A DNA stretch of 64,000 bases. Origin: Geopseudomonas sagittaria (GTDB lineage Bacteria; Pseudomonadota; Gammaproteobacteria; Pseudomonadales; Pseudomonadaceae). The position numbers and the translations under genes were made by a program. Shown piece after piece: positions 46,010 to 56,221 of the stretch. The notes under the pieces were generated by a model. That model was given only the letters and a program-made list of their open reading frames with translations. It ran no database searches and was not told where the DNA came from. Numbering within the stretch: the stretch's first letter is position 1; each line of letters opens with the position of its first letter. The stretch spans positions 1-64,000 of the forward strand of contig NZ_FOXM01000017.1 of NCBI RefSeq assembly GCF_900115715.1. The letters are read 5' to 3'.

Positions 46010-49000
46010 ATGGCCACCACCACTCTCGGCGTGAAACTTGACGACGCCACCCGCGAACGCCTCAAGCAGGCCGCCCAGCAGATTGACCGCACCCCGCACT
46101 GGCTGATCAAGCAGGCGATCTTCAACTACCTCGAACAGATCGAGAGCGGCATGACCCCGGCCGAGCACAACGGCCTGGCGGTGGCCGCCGGCGAGGAACC
46201 GCTGGAGTCGCTGAGCGAGCAGGGCCTGCAGGTGTTCCTCGACTTCGCCGAGAGCATCCTGCCGCAGTCGGTGCTGCGCGCCTCGATCACCGCCGCCTAC
46301 CGCCGCCCGGAAACCGAGGCGGTGCCGATGCTGCTCGAGCAGGCGCGCATGCCGAGGGAGCTGGCCGAAGCCAGCCAGAAGCTGGCGCTGGGCATCGCCG
46401 AGAAGCTGCGCAACCAGAAGAGCGCCAGCGGCCGCCAGGGTCTGGTGCAGGGTCTGCTACAGGAGTTCTCGCTGTCCTCCCAGGAAGGCGTGGCGCTGAT
46501 GTGCCTGGCCGAAGCCCTGCTGCGCATCCCCGACAAGGCCACCCGCGATGCGCTGATCCGCGACAAGATCAGCAACGGCAACTGGAGCCAGCACCTCGGC
46601 CAGAGTTCGTCGATGTTCGTCAACGCCGCCTCCTGGGGCCTGCTGATCACCGGCAAGCTGGTCTCCACCCACAACGAGAGCGGCCTGAGTTCCTCGCTCA
46701 ACCGTCTGATCGGCAAGAGCGGCGAGCCGGTGATCCGCAAGGGCGTGGACATGGCCATGCGCCTGATGGGCGAGCAGTTCGTCACCGGCGAGACCATCGC
46801 CGAGGCGCTGGCCAACGCCACCCCCCTGGAAAGCAAGGGCTTCCGCTACTCCTACGACATGCTCGGCGAAGCCGCGCTGACCGACGAGGACGCCAAGCGC
46901 TACCTGGCGTCCTACGAGCAGGCCATCCACGCCATCGGCAAGGCCTCCCACGGCCGCGGCATCTACGAGGGCCCGGGCATCTCGATCAAGCTGTCCGCCC
47001 TGCATCCGCGCTACAGCCGCGCCCAGCACGAGCGGGTGATGGACGAGCTGTACCCGACCCTGCTCGGCCTGACCCTGCTGGCCAAGCAGTACGACATCGG
47101 CATCAACATCGACGCCGAGGAAGCCGACCGCCTGGAAATCTCCCTCGACCTGCTCGAGCGCCTGTGCTTCGAGCCTAAGCTGGCCGGCTGGAACGGCATC
47201 GGCTTCGTCATCCAGGCCTACCAGAAGCGCTGCCCGTACGTGATCGACTACGTCATCGACCTGGCCAAGCGCAGCCGCCACCGCCTGATGATCCGCCTGG
47301 TGAAGGGCGCCTACTGGGACAGCGAGATCAAGCGCGCCCAGGTCGAGGGCCTGGAAGGCTACCCGGTGTACACCCGCAAGCCATACACCGACCTGTCCTA
47401 CATCGCCTGCGCACGCAAGCTGCTGGCGGTGCCGGAAGCCATCTACCCGCAGTTCGCCACCCACAACGCCCACTCGCTGTCGGCCATCTACCAGCTGGCC
47501 GGGCAGAACTACTACCCCGGCCAGTACGAGTTCCAGTGCCTGCACGGCATGGGCGAGCCGCTGTACGAGCAGGTGGTCGGCAAGGTCGCCGACGGCAAGC
47601 TGAACCGCCCGTGCCGCATCTACGCCCCGGTCGGCAGCCATGAGACCCTGCTGGCCTACCTGGTGCGCCGCCTGCTGGAGAACGGCGCCAACACCTCGTT
47701 CGTCAACCGCATCGCCGACCACAGCATCTCGCTGAAGGATCTGGTGGAAGATCCGGTGGTGCAGGTCGAGCAGATGGCCGCCCAGGAAGGCACCCTCGGC
47801 CTGCCGCACCCGCGCATCCCGCTGCCGCGCGAGCTGTACGGCGCAGCGCGGCTCAACTCCAGCGGCATCGACCTGGCCAACGAGCATCGCCTCGGCTCGC
47901 TGTCCTCGGCGCTGCTGGTCAGCACCAACAACGCCTACCAGGCGATGCCGATGCTGGGTTGCGACAGCCCGGCGCCCGGCGAGCCGCAGGCGCTGAAGAA
48001 CCCCGCCGACCACCGCGACCTCGTCGGCCAGGTGTTCGAGGCCAGCGTGCAGGACGTGCGCAACGCCACCCTGTGCGCGGTGTCCAGCGGGCAGATCTGG
48101 CAGTCCACCCTGCCGGCCGAGCGCGCCGCCGTGCTGGAGCGCGCCGCCGACCAGATGGAAGCCGAGATCCAGCAGCTGATGGGCCTGCTGGTCCGCGAGT
48201 CCGGCAAGACCTTCGCCAACGCCATCGCCGAAGTGCGCGAGGCGGTCGACTTCCTGCGCTACTACGCGGCGCAGGCACGCAACCACTTCGCCAACGACAG
48301 CCACCGCCCGCTGGGCCCGGTGGTGTGCATCAGCCCGTGGAACTTCCCGCTGGCGATCTTCAGCGGCCAGGTCGCCGCCGCGCTGGCCGCCGGCAACACC
48401 GTGCTGGCCAAGCCGGCCGAGCAGACTCCGCTGATCGCCGCCCAGGCGGTGCGCATCCTCCTCGAGGCCGGCGTGCCGGCCGGCGCGGTGCAGCTACTGC
48501 CGGGCCGCGGCGAGACCGTCGGCGCCGCGCTGATCGCCGACGAGCGCATCCGTGGCGTGATGTTCACCGGCTCCACCGAGGTCGCCGGGATCATCCAGCG
48601 CAACCTCGCCGGTCGCCTCGACGCCCAGGGCCGCCCGCTGCCGCTGATCGCCGAGACCGGCGGGCAGAACGCGATGATCGTCGACTCCTCGGCGCTCACC
48701 GAGCAGGTGGTGGTCGACGTGATCGCCTCCGCCTTCGACAGCGCCGGCCAGCGCTGCTCGGCCCTGCGCGTGCTGTGCGTGCAGGAAGACGTCGCCGACC
48801 GCGTGCTGGCGATGCTCAAGGGCGCCATGGCCGAATACACCCTGGGCAGCCCGGAGCGCTTCAGCACCGACATCGGCCCGGTGATCGACGAGGAAGCCAA
48901 GGGCAACATCGAGCGCCACATCCAGGCCATGCGCGACAAGGGCCGCAAGGTACACCAGCTGTCGCGCGCCAGGGGCGAGGAAATCAAGCGCGGCACCTTC

Positions 49001-49945
49001 GTGATGCCGACCCTGATCGAGCTGGACAGCTTCGACGAGCTCAAGCGCGAGATCTTCGGCCCGGTGCTGCACCTGGTGCGCTACCGTCGCGAGGAGCTGA
49101 GCACCCTGCTCGAGCAGATCAACGCCAGCGGCTACGGCCTGACTCTCGGCGTGCACACCCGCATCGACGAGACCATCGCCCAGGTCGTGGACAGCGCCAA
49201 GGTCGGCAACCTCTACGTCAACCGCAACATGGTCGGCGCGGTGGTCGGCGTGCAGCCGTTCGGCGGCGAGGGCCTGTCCGGCACCGGTCCGAAGGCCGGC
49301 GGCCCGCTGTACCAGTACCGCCTGCTCGCCACCCGCCCGCAGGACGCGGTGGCCCGCCAGTTGCTGGACGGCGAGGCGCAGCGCAGCGATGTCAGGGGCC
49401 CGGCCTTCCAGGCCCTGCTGGAGTGGGCGCGCAAGCAGCAGCCCGAGCTGGCCGCACTGGCCGAGCGCTACGCGGCGCTGTCCGTGAGCGGCCTCACCCA
49501 GGTGCTGGCCGGCCCGACCGGCGAGCGCAACACCTACAGCCTGCTGCCGCGCGAGCGGGTGCTGTGCCTGGCCGACGATGCCCAGGACCAGCTCGCCCAG
49601 CTGGCCGCGGTGCTCGCCGTGGGCTGCCAGGTGCTGTGGCCGGACAACGCGGCCAGCCGCAAGCTGCTCGGCCAGCTGCCCAGTGCTGTCCAGCAAGGCA
49701 TCCAGCTGATCGGCGACTGGGCCACCAGCGATGTCATGTTCGACGCCATCATCCACCACGGCGACTCCGACCAGCTGCGTGAAGTCTGCCAGCTGGCCGC
49801 CAAGCGCCCCGGTGCGATCGTCGGCGTCAACGGCCTGAGCCACGGCGACTCCGACATCCCGCTGGAACGCCTGCTGATCGAGCACGCCCTCAGCGTCAAC
49901 ACCGCCGCCGCCGGCGGCAACGCCAGCCTGATGACCATCGGCTGA
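46010..49945 (+). CDS. putA: Trifunctional PutA: transcriptional repressor, proline dehydrogenase, P5C dehydrogenase
   Basis: 1311 residues from ATG 46010. Residues 1-47 form a ribbon-helix-helix DNA-binding domain (TTLGVKLDDATRERLKQAAQ). The proline dehydrogenase barrel (about 260-580) has the FAD-linked GIYEGPGISIKLSALHPRY and RLVKGAYWDSEIKRAQ motifs. The aldehyde dehydrogenase domain (about 640-1110) has FHGL-equivalent NFPLAIFSGQ, Glu in AETGGQNAM and catalytic Cys in SAGQRCSALR. It oxidises proline to glutamate at the membrane and represses put genes when proline is low. Four GTTGCA boxes in the putP-putA gap are its likely operators. Confidence 0.97.
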   Translation: MATTTLGVKLDDATRERLKQAAQQIDRTPHWLIKQAIFNYLEQIESGMTPAEHNGLAVAAGEEPLESLSEQGLQVFLDFAESILPQSVLRASITAAYRRPETEAVPMLLEQARMPRELAEASQKLALGIAEKLRNQKSASGRQGLVQGLLQEFSLSSQEGVALMCLAEALLRIPDKATRDALIRDKISNGNWSQHLGQSSSMFVNAASWGLLITGKLVSTHNESGLSSSLNRLIGKSGEPVIRKGVDMAMRLMGEQFVTGETIAEALANATPLESKGFRYSYDMLGEAALTDEDAKRYLASYEQAIHAIGKASHGRGIYEGPGISIKLSALHPRYSRAQHERVMDELYPTLLGLTLLAKQYDIGINIDAEEADRLEISLDLLERLCFEPKLAGWNGIGFVIQAYQKRCPYVIDYVIDLAKRSRHRLMIRLVKGAYWDSEIKRAQVEGLEGYPVYTRKPYTDLSYIACARKLLAVPEAIYPQFATHNAHSLSAIYQLAGQNYYPGQYEFQCLHGMGEPLYEQVVGKVADGKLNRPCRIYAPVGSHETLLAYLVRRLLENGANTSFVNRIADHSISLKDLVEDPVVQVEQMAAQEGTLGLPHPRIPLPRELYGAARLNSSGIDLANEHRLGSLSSALLVSTNNAYQAMPMLGCDSPAPGEPQALKNPADHRDLVGQVFEASVQDVRNATLCAVSSGQIWQSTLPAERAAVLERAADQMEAEIQQLMGLLVRESGKTFANAIAEVREAVDFLRYYAAQARNHFANDSHRPLGPVVCISPWNFPLAIFSGQVAAALAAGNTVLAKPAEQTPLIAAQAVRILLEAGVPAGAVQLLPGRGETVGAALIADERIRGVMFTGSTEVAGIIQRNLAGRLDAQGRPLPLIAETGGQNAMIVDSSALTEQVVVDVIASAFDSAGQRCSALRVLCVQEDVADRVLAMLKGAMAEYTLGSPERFSTDIGPVIDEEAKGNIERHIQAMRDKGRKVHQLSRARGEEIKRGTFVMPTLIELDSFDELKREIFGPVLHLVRYRREELSTLLEQINASGYGLTLGVHTRIDETIAQVVDSAKVGNLYVNRNMVGAVVGVQPFGGEGLSGTGPKAGGPLYQYRLLATRPQDAVARQLLDGEAQRSDVRGPAFQALLEWARKQQPELAALAERYAALSVSGLTQVLAGPTGERNTYSLLPRERVLCLADDAQDQLAQLAAVLAVGCQVLWPDNAASRKLLGQLPSAVQQGIQLIGDWATSDVMFDAIIHHGDSDQLREVCQLAAKRPGAIVGVNGLSHGDSDIPLERLLIEHALSVNTAAAGGNASLMTIG

Positions 49946-49958
49946 CCTGCAGACGCAA

Positions 49959-49989
49959 CGAAACCGCCGGCCATGCGCCGGCGGTTTCG
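49959..49989. terminator. Bidirectional terminator between putA and the TonB receptor gene
   Basis: CGAAACCGCCGGC (49959-49971) pairs perfectly with GCCGGCGGTTTCG (49977-49989) around CATGC, followed by TTTA. It serves the convergent pair. Confidence 0.85.
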
Positions 49990-49998
49990 TTTATGGGG

Positions 49999-52053
49999 TC
50001 AGAAATTCACCCGCATGCCGACGGTGAAGTTGCGGCCCGGCAGCAGCACCTCGTCCTTGATCAGGGAAGTGTGCTGGCGCGCTTCGGCGTCGAGCAGGTT
50101 GTCGGCCTTGAGGTACAGCTGGTAGTCGGTCTGGCTCAGGCTGCCGTGGTAGCTGAGCCCGGCGCCGAGCATGTTGTAGCCGGCGGTCTCGGTTTCGAAG
50201 TCGGCCAGCTCGTCCTGGCGCTGCACGCGGTAGAACTCCAGCTGGCCGTCCAGCGAACTGGTGAAGCGCTGCTCCAGACGCACGCCGAGGCGGTCGGCGG
50301 GGATGCGCGGCAGGTCGCCGCCGTCCTTCAGCCGGCCGCGCACCGAGTCGCCGAACAGGCTGGCGGCGAAGCTGTCGGTGAACTGGTGGCGCACCTCGCC
50401 CTCGACGCCGGTCAGCACCGCGTCGGCCTGGCGGTACTCGACCACCCGGAAGTCGCTCTCGGTATCGAGGCCGAGGTCGGCGGCGTAGATGAAGTCGTCG
50501 ACCTGGTTGTGGAAGGCGCTGAGCGTGAAGGTGGTCGCCCCGGCGAACTTGCGCAGGGTCAGCTCGACATTGTGCGAGGTTTCCTCCTCCAGCTCCGGGT
50601 TGCCCTGCTCGATGGTGCGGCTGGCGGCATGCGGGCCGAAGGCGTACAGCTCCTCGGCGCTGGGCAGGCGCTGCGCACGCGACAGCGACAGGCCCAGCGA
50701 GTACTCGGGAGCGAAGGTCCACACCGCGCCGGCCGACAGCGAGGTGCCGGCGTGGTCGCTGTCCGGCGCGCCGGAGTCGGCGTCGATGTCCTGCCACTCG
50801 TGGCGCGCGCCCAGCTCGTAGCGCCAGGCGCCGGCGCGGTACTCCTCGAGGAGGAACAGCGCATGGTTGCGGGTCAGGGTCTGCGGCATGGGGTGTTCTG
50901 CGGTGAAGCGGGCGAAATCGCGCTGAGTGGTCTGCCCGCCGAGCACGCCGTGCCAGCCGAGCAGCGGCCGGTGGGTCAGCTCCAGGCGCGCCTCGCTGGC
51001 GCGGCTCTCGAACACCGCGGCCTTCTCGCCCCCCTCGATCTCGGCGTGCCGGTAGTCGCTGTGGCCGACGCGCAGGCGCGCCAGCTCGAAGCCCGGCAGT
51101 GGCTCGCTCAGCTCGCCGCGCAGATCCCAGCGGTCTTGCTGCAGGCTGATGTAGGGCACCGCGCCGCCCTCGTCGTGGTGCTCCTCCTCGTCTTCGTGCT
51201 CCTCCTCGTCGTGGCCGTGCTCGCCGCAGTGCCACAGGGCGGCGTCCTGATGGCAGTCGACGTGCTCGTGGGCCAGCAGGCCGTAGCGGTTCTCCTGGCG
51301 GCTGTAGGCCAGGCCGAGGTAGCCGCGTGAACCGATGAAGCTGCCGCCCAGGCTGTAGCTGTCGGTGTCGTTGTAGGAGCCGGCCTGCTTGTTGCTGCGC
51401 GGTTCGCCCGCGGCACCGGGGATCTCGTAGTCGTCGGCCTGGCGCTTGACGCCTTCGACACGCACCGCGAGGTTGCCGCTGCCGGCGGTCAATCCGAACA
51501 GCCCGGCGCCCTCGTTGGCTACGCTGTTGGCGCGCAGCTCCAGCTCGCCCTCGACGCCGTTCTCCGGCACGTAGGTGGGCACCCGCTTGTCGATCACGTT
51601 GACCACCCCGCCGATGGCGCCGCCGCCGTAGAGCAGGGTCGCCGGCCCCTTGAGCACCTCGATGCGCTCGGCCAGCAGCGGCTCGACGCCCACCGCATGG
51701 TCCTGGCTGGCGGTGGAGGCATCCAGCACGTCGACGCCGTCGCTGAGCACCTTGACCCGCCCGCCGTCCAGGCCGCGGATCACCGGGCGGCTGGCGCCGG
51801 CGCCGAAGCTCGCCGCACGCACGCCAGGCAGGCCCTCGAGAGTCTCGCCGAGGGTCGCGCCGCGACGCAGCACCAGCTGGTCGCCTTCCAGCACTTCGGC
51901 GGGGGTGGTCATCTCCTGCACGCTGCTGGCCAGGGCGCTGGCGCTGACCACGCTGTAGCCGAGTTCGAGTGGCGGGACTTCGGCGGCCATGACGACGGTC
52001 GACGGCAGGGTAAGGGCGATGGCCAGGGCGAGCGGATGGCGAAGCGGTGTCAT
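49999..52053 (-). CDS. znuD: TonB-dependent outer-membrane receptor, zinc type (ZnuD-like)
   Basis: 684 residues with a signal peptide (about 1-23, ending VMAA). The plug domain carries SRPVIRGLDGGRVKVLSDGVDVLD and VEPLLAERIEVLKGPATLLYGGGAIGGVVNV; the barrel ends with a C-terminal Phe (GMRVNF). An extracellular loop (about 255-290) is extremely rich in His, Asp and Glu, as in ZnuD receptors that import zinc. A 13/15 match to the Zur box lies about 105 bp upstream, supporting zinc-limited expression. The symbol reflects family and context; P. aeruginosa has a homologue beside putA. Confidence 0.9.
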   Translation of the reverse strand: MTPLRHPLALAIALTLPSTVVMAAEVPPLELGYSVVSASALASSVQEMTTPAEVLEGDQLVLRRGATLGETLEGLPGVRAASFGAGASRPVIRGLDGGRVKVLSDGVDVLDASTASQDHAVGVEPLLAERIEVLKGPATLLYGGGAIGGVVNVIDKRVPTYVPENGVEGELELRANSVANEGAGLFGLTAGSGNLAVRVEGVKRQADDYEIPGAAGEPRSNKQAGSYNDTDSYSLGGSFIGSRGYLGLAYSRQENRYGLLAHEHVDCHQDAALWHCGEHGHDEEEHEDEEEHHDEGGAVPYISLQQDRWDLRGELSEPLPGFELARLRVGHSDYRHAEIEGGEKAAVFESRASEARLELTHRPLLGWHGVLGGQTTQRDFARFTAEHPMPQTLTRNHALFLLEEYRAGAWRYELGARHEWQDIDADSGAPDSDHAGTSLSAGAVWTFAPEYSLGLSLSRAQRLPSAEELYAFGPHAASRTIEQGNPELEEETSHNVELTLRKFAGATTFTLSAFHNQVDDFIYAADLGLDTESDFRVVEYRQADAVLTGVEGEVRHQFTDSFAASLFGDSVRGRLKDGGDLPRIPADRLGVRLEQRFTSSLDGQLEFYRVQRQDELADFETETAGYNMLGAGLSYHGSLSQTDYQLYLKADNLLDAEARQHTSLIKDEVLLPGRNFTVGMRVNF

Positions 52054-52157
52054 GCAGTACCTCGGAGACGGGCGGGCGCACTCCCTGGCGGCCGCGCGGG
52101 TGAAGAAGATTCGCGCTACCTGCAGCAGGTCCCTGGCCGCGCGGCGGGCACGTTAAG

Positions 52158-52174
52158 ATGTAATAACATAACAA
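52158..52174. promoter_or_regulatory. Zur box upstream of the zinc receptor gene
   Basis: ATGTAATAACATAACAA matches ATGTTATA-NN-ATAACAT at 13 of 15 defined positions. Located in the 233-bp divergent gap, 104 bp from the receptor start and 112 bp from asrA. The AT-rich stretch stands out sharply from its GC-rich surroundings. Confidence 0.78.
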
Positions 52175-52286
52175 TCAAGCACTAATCGTGACTGCCTGCA
52201 GCCCTACCCGGCCGGGACGTCGCTTGAAATGCCCATCGCCCCGCCCCATCTAGACTCAAACCACCCGACGGCGCAGGAGCCCCTTC

Positions 52287-54686
52287 ATGAGCGAGCAGGA
52301 CATCCCTCACGAGATCGTCGACGACGACAGCGCGGCCAACACCGGCGTGGTGCTGCAGGGCCAGGTGCTGCCCAACCAGCTGTACATCATGCCGGTGCAC
52401 AACCGGCCGTTCTTCCCCGCCCAGGTGCTGCCCATCGTGGTCAACCCGCAGCACTGGGCGCAGACCCTCGCCCGCGTGGCCAAGACCGAGCACCACTGCG
52501 TAGCGCTGTTCTACATGGACAACCCGCCGGAGAGCGCCGAAGACTTCGACCCCGAGAGCCTGCCCGAGCACGGCACCGTGGTGCGCGTGCACCACGCCAG
52601 CCAGCAGGACGACAGCCTGCAGTTCGTCGCCCAGGGCCTGGCCCGGGTGCGCATCCGCAGCTGGCTAAGCCGCACCCCGCCGTACCTGGTCGAGGTCGAC
52701 TACCCGCGCACCCCGGCCGACCCCAGCGACGAGGTGAAGGCCTACGGTATGGCGCTGATCAACGCGATCAAGGAGCTGCTGCCGCTCAACCCGCTGTACA
52801 GCGAGGAGCTGAAGAACTACCTGAACCGCTTCAGCCCCAACGATCCCTCGCCCTTGACCGACTTCGCCGCGGCGCTGACCAGCGCGCCGGGCAGCGACCT
52901 GCAGGCGGTGCTGGACACCGTGCCGGTGCTCAAGCGCATGGAGAAGGTGCTGCCGCTGCTGCGCCGCGAGGTGGAGGTGGCGCGCCTGCAGACCGAGATC
53001 AGCGCCGAGGTCAACAGCACCATCGGCAAGCGCCAGCGCGAGTTCTTCCTGCGCGAGCAGCTCAAGGTGATCCAGAAGGAACTGGGCATCACCAAGGACG
53101 ACCGCAGTGCCGACGCCGAGGAGTTCCAGAAGCGCCTGGAAGGCAAGACGCTGCCGGCGGCGGCGCAGAAACGCATCGACGAGGAACTGCACAAGCTGTC
53201 GGTACTGGAGACCGGCTCGCCGGAGTACGCGGTCACCCGCAACTACCTGGACTGGGCCACCAGCGTGCCCTGGGGCGTGCTGGGCAAGGACAAGCTCGAC
53301 CTCACCCGGGCACGCAAGGTGCTCGACAAGCACCACGCCGGCATGGACGACATCAAGCAGCGCATCGTCGAATTCCTCGCCGTCGGCGCCTTCAAGGGCG
53401 AGATCGCCGGCTCCATCGTCCTGCTGGTCGGCCCGCCCGGGGTGGGCAAGACCAGCATCGGCAAGTCGATCGCCGAGGCGCTGGGCCGGCCGTTCTACCG
53501 CTTCAGCGTCGGCGGCATGCGCGACGAGGCGGAGATCAAGGGCCACCGGCGCACCTACATCGGCGCCCTGCCCGGCAAGCTGGTGCAGGCGCTCAAGGAG
53601 GTCGAGGTGATGAACCCGGTGATCATGCTCGACGAGATCGACAAGATGGGCGCCAGCTTCCAGGGTGATCCGGCCTCGGCGCTGCTGGAGACCCTCGATC
53701 CGGAGCAGAACGTCGAGTTCCTCGACCACTACCTCGACCTGCGCCTGGACCTGTCCAAGGTGCTGTTCGTCTGCACTGCCAACACCCTCGACTCGATCCC
53801 CGGGCCACTGCTCGACCGCATGGAGGTGATCCGCCTGTCCGGCTACATCGCCGAGGAGAAGCTGGCCATCGCCAAGCGCCACCTGTGGCCCAAGCAACTG
53901 GACAAGGCGGGCGTGCCCAGGGCGCGCCTGTCGATCAGCGACGGCGCGCTGAAGGCGGTGATCGAGGGCTATGCCCGCGAGGCCGGGGTGCGCCAGCTGG
54001 AGAAGCAGCTGGGCCGGATCGTGCGCAAGGCGGTGGTCCGCCTGCTCGGCGACCCCGAAGCCAAGGTGAAAGTCGCTCCCAAGGACCTCGAGGACTACCT
54101 GGGCATGCCGCCGTTTCGCAAGGAGCGCCTGCTCGAGGGCGTCGGCATCGTCACCGGTCTGGCCTGGACCAGCCTGGGCGGCGCCACCCTGCCGATCGAG
54201 GCGACGCGCATCCACACCCTCAACCGCGGCTTCAAGCTGACCGGCAAGCTCGGCGAGGTGATGAAGGAATCGGCGGAGATCGCCTACAGCTACATCAGCT
54301 CGCACCTGAAGAAGTACAAGGGCGACCCGACCTTCTTCGACCAGGCCTTCGTCCACCTGCACGTGCCGGAGGGCGCCACCCCCAAGGACGGCCCCAGTGC
54401 CGGCATCAGCATGGCCAGCGCCCTGCTCTCGCTGGCCCGCAACCAGGCACCGAAGAAGGACGTGGCGATGACCGGCGAGCTGACCCTCACCGGCCAGGTG
54501 CTGGCCATCGGCGGGGTGCGCGAGAAGGTGATCGCCGCGCGCCGGCAGAAGATCTTCGAGCTGATCCTGCCGGAAGCCAACCGCGGCGACTTCGAGGAGC
54601 TGCCGGACTACCTGAAGGAGGGTCTGACGGTGCACTTCGCCAGTCGCTACGCCGACGTGGCCAAGGTGCTGTTTCACGCCGGGTGA
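52287..54686 (+). CDS. asrA: Lon-family ATP-dependent protease, AsrA type
   Basis: 799 residues. An N-terminal Lon substrate-binding domain (about 25-220), AAA+ module with Walker [10 protein letters not shown] and Walker B VIMLDEID, and a protease domain with the Ser704/Lys747 dyad ([10 protein letters not shown] and [10 protein letters not shown]). It degrades misfolded and specific proteins in the cytosol. It is distinct from the main Lon (VLPLRDVVVYP-type start) and sits beside the zinc receptor, putA and putP, as AsrA (PA0779) does in P. aeruginosa, where it is tied to aminoglycoside stress. Assignment to AsrA rests on that remembered synteny. Confidence 0.9.
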   Translation: MSEQDIPHEIVDDDSAANTGVVLQGQVLPNQLYIMPVHNRPFFPAQVLPIVVNPQHWAQTLARVAKTEHHCVALFYMDNPPESAEDFDPESLPEHGTVVRVHHASQQDDSLQFVAQGLARVRIRSWLSRTPPYLVEVDYPRTPADPSDEVKAYGMALINAIKELLPLNPLYSEELKNYLNRFSPNDPSPLTDFAAALTSAPGSDLQAVLDTVPVLKRMEKVLPLLRREVEVARLQTEISAEVNSTIGKRQREFFLREQLKVIQKELGITKDDRSADAEEFQKRLEGKTLPAAAQKRIDEELHKLSVLETGSPEYAVTRNYLDWATSVPWGVLGKDKLDLTRARKVLDKHHAGMDDIKQRIVEFLAVGAFKGEIAGSIVLLVGPPGVGKTSIGKSIAEALGRPFYRFSVGGMRDEAEIKGHRRTYIGALPGKLVQALKEVEVMNPVIMLDEIDKMGASFQGDPASALLETLDPEQNVEFLDHYLDLRLDLSKVLFVCTANTLDSIPGPLLDRMEVIRLSGYIAEEKLAIAKRHLWPKQLDKAGVPRARLSISDGALKAVIEGYAREAGVRQLEKQLGRIVRKAVVRLLGDPEAKVKVAPKDLEDYLGMPPFRKERLLEGVGIVTGLAWTSLGGATLPIEATRIHTLNRGFKLTGKLGEVMKESAEIAYSYISSHLKKYKGDPTFFDQAFVHLHVPEGATPKDGPSAGISMASALLSLARNQAPKKDVAMTGELTLTGQVLAIGGVREKVIAARRQKIFELILPEANRGDFEELPDYLKEGLTVHFASRYADVAKVLFHAG

Positions 54687-54841
54687 GTGCCGGCGCGCAC
54701 GGCGGCGGATGGCGGCCGTGCGTGCGCGCCAGTGCCGATCTGATTCGGCGAGAAATACCCACCGCTCGTCTCCACGACCGGCAGCGCGCCCGTAAATCGC
54801 CTATAGAAGTAGAGACAGGCTTCGCTATGTGGGGGTGCGAT

Positions 54842-55414
54842 ATGGACCTGCTCTACGGGCGACACGCGCTGCTCGGCCTGCTCGTTCTGCTCTCTGGCTG
54901 CGGCAGTCTGCTTCCCAGCGAACGCGCGGAAATCCTCTCGCCGTTTCGCGACTACATGGATGCCGAAGGTCGTTACCAGCAGGCCGTTCCCGGCGTGACC
55001 AGCCGGCCCGAGCTGTTTTCCCTCGGCTTCGATCCGGTGATCAACGGCAATGGCCGCATGCTGTCGTTCCTCGACGTGCGCATGATGTTCGTCCAGCCGA
55101 ACATCCCCATCGACTATCTGCCGGACAGCCTGGTGACCTGCCTGCAGGCCAAGGAGCGCTGCACCGGCTATGCCTTCGAGTTCAACCAGACCGATACCCA
55201 GCGTACCGGCAGCTTCTGGGCCGACGTGCTCAACTTCCGCAAGAACCGCGAGGTCAATGGCTGGGCATTCCGCGCGGTGTTCGTGCTGGTCGACGACAAG
55301 CTGGTGCACAAGGTCAGCAACGGCGAACCGCAGATCCGCCGCATGCAGGTCGAACGCAATCCGCTCGGCCCGCTGCAGGGCGCCGGCGAGTTCCTTTCCG
55401 ACCAGCTGAGGTGA
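54842..55414 (+). CDS. Predicted lipoprotein of unknown function
   Basis: 190 residues from ATG 54842, with GGGGGTG just upstream; ATG 54827 in frame is an alternative. The lipobox LLSGC gives a lipidated Cys near residue 20. The mature part is a single small domain with conserved-looking segments SLGFDPVINGNGRMLSFLD and CLQAKERCTGYAFEF, whose two cysteines may form a disulphide. I do not recognise the family. It stands 155 bp after asrA and 63 bp before cmoA, so it is probably its own unit or leads into cmoAB. Confidence 0.75.
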   Translation: MDLLYGRHALLGLLVLLSGCGSLLPSERAEILSPFRDYMDAEGRYQQAVPGVTSRPELFSLGFDPVINGNGRMLSFLDVRMMFVQPNIPIDYLPDSLVTCLQAKERCTGYAFEFNQTDTQRTGSFWADVLNFRKNREVNGWAFRAVFVLVDDKLVHKVSNGEPQIRRMQVERNPLGPLQGAGEFLSDQLR

Positions 55415-55477
55415 GGAAGCTGCGAGGCGGCCCGCCACTCGGCTAGAATGCGCGGTTTCCCCAGCCGGAAGCGCGCC

Positions 55478-56221
55478 GTGAAGCAGATCCCCGACCGCAT
55501 CTATGCCACTCCCCAGGAGCAGGTTGCCGACTTCGTGTTCAACGAGGCGGTGGTGCGGGTATTCCCCGACATGATCAAGCGCTCGGTGCCGGGCTACCCG
55601 ACCATCGTCGAGAACATCGGGGTGATCGCCAGCCAGTTCGCCCGACCGCACAGTGCCCTCTACGATCTGGGCTGCTCGCTGGGTGCGGTCAGCCAGGCGC
55701 TGCGTCGCCACGTGCAGGCCGAGGACTGCCGGGTGGTCGCGGTGGACAACTCCAGCGCCATGGTCGAACGCTGCCGCGAGTACCTGCACGCCCAGGACTC
55801 GATGTTCCAGGAACTGCTACCGGTCGAGGTGCTCGAGGCCGACATCTGCCAGCTCGAGTTCCAGCCGGCCTCGGTGGTGGCGCTGAACTTCACCCTGCAG
55901 TTCATCCCGCGCGAGCAGCGTCTGCAGCTGCTCGGCCGCATCCGCCAGGCGCTGCTGCCCGGCGGCGCGCTGATCCTCTCGGAGAAGCTGCGCTTCGCGG
56001 ATGCCGAGGAGCAGGAGCTGCTCACCGACCTGCACATCGCCTTCAAGCGGGCCAACGGCTACAGCGAACTGGAAATCGCCCAGAAGCGCAGCGCCATCGA
56101 GCACGTGATGAAGCCGGACAGCCTCGAGGAGCACCGCGAGCGCCTGCTGGCGGCCGGCTTCTCGAAAGTCATTCCCTGGTTCCAATGCCTCAACTTCGCC
56201 TCGCTGATCGCCCTGCCATGA
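55478..56221 (+). CDS. cmoA: Carboxy-S-adenosyl-L-methionine synthase
   Basis: 247 residues from GTG 55478, with GGAAG upstream; the ATG at 55448 would add 10 residues not in the family. It makes carboxy-SAM from SAM and prephenate for wobble-uridine (cmo5U34) modification of tRNA. Markers are the [21 protein letters not shown] start, the SAM loop [14 protein letters not shown] and [10 protein letters not shown]. Length equals the E. coli enzyme. Its stop overlaps the cmoB start (ATGA). Confidence 0.95.
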   Translation: MKQIPDRIYATPQEQVADFVFNEAVVRVFPDMIKRSVPGYPTIVENIGVIASQFARPHSALYDLGCSLGAVSQALRRHVQAEDCRVVAVDNSSAMVERCREYLHAQDSMFQELLPVEVLEADICQLEFQPASVVALNFTLQFIPREQRLQLLGRIRQALLPGGALILSEKLRFADAEEQELLTDLHIAFKRANGYSELEIAQKRSAIEHVMKPDSLEEHRERLLAAGFSKVIPWFQCLNFASLIALP

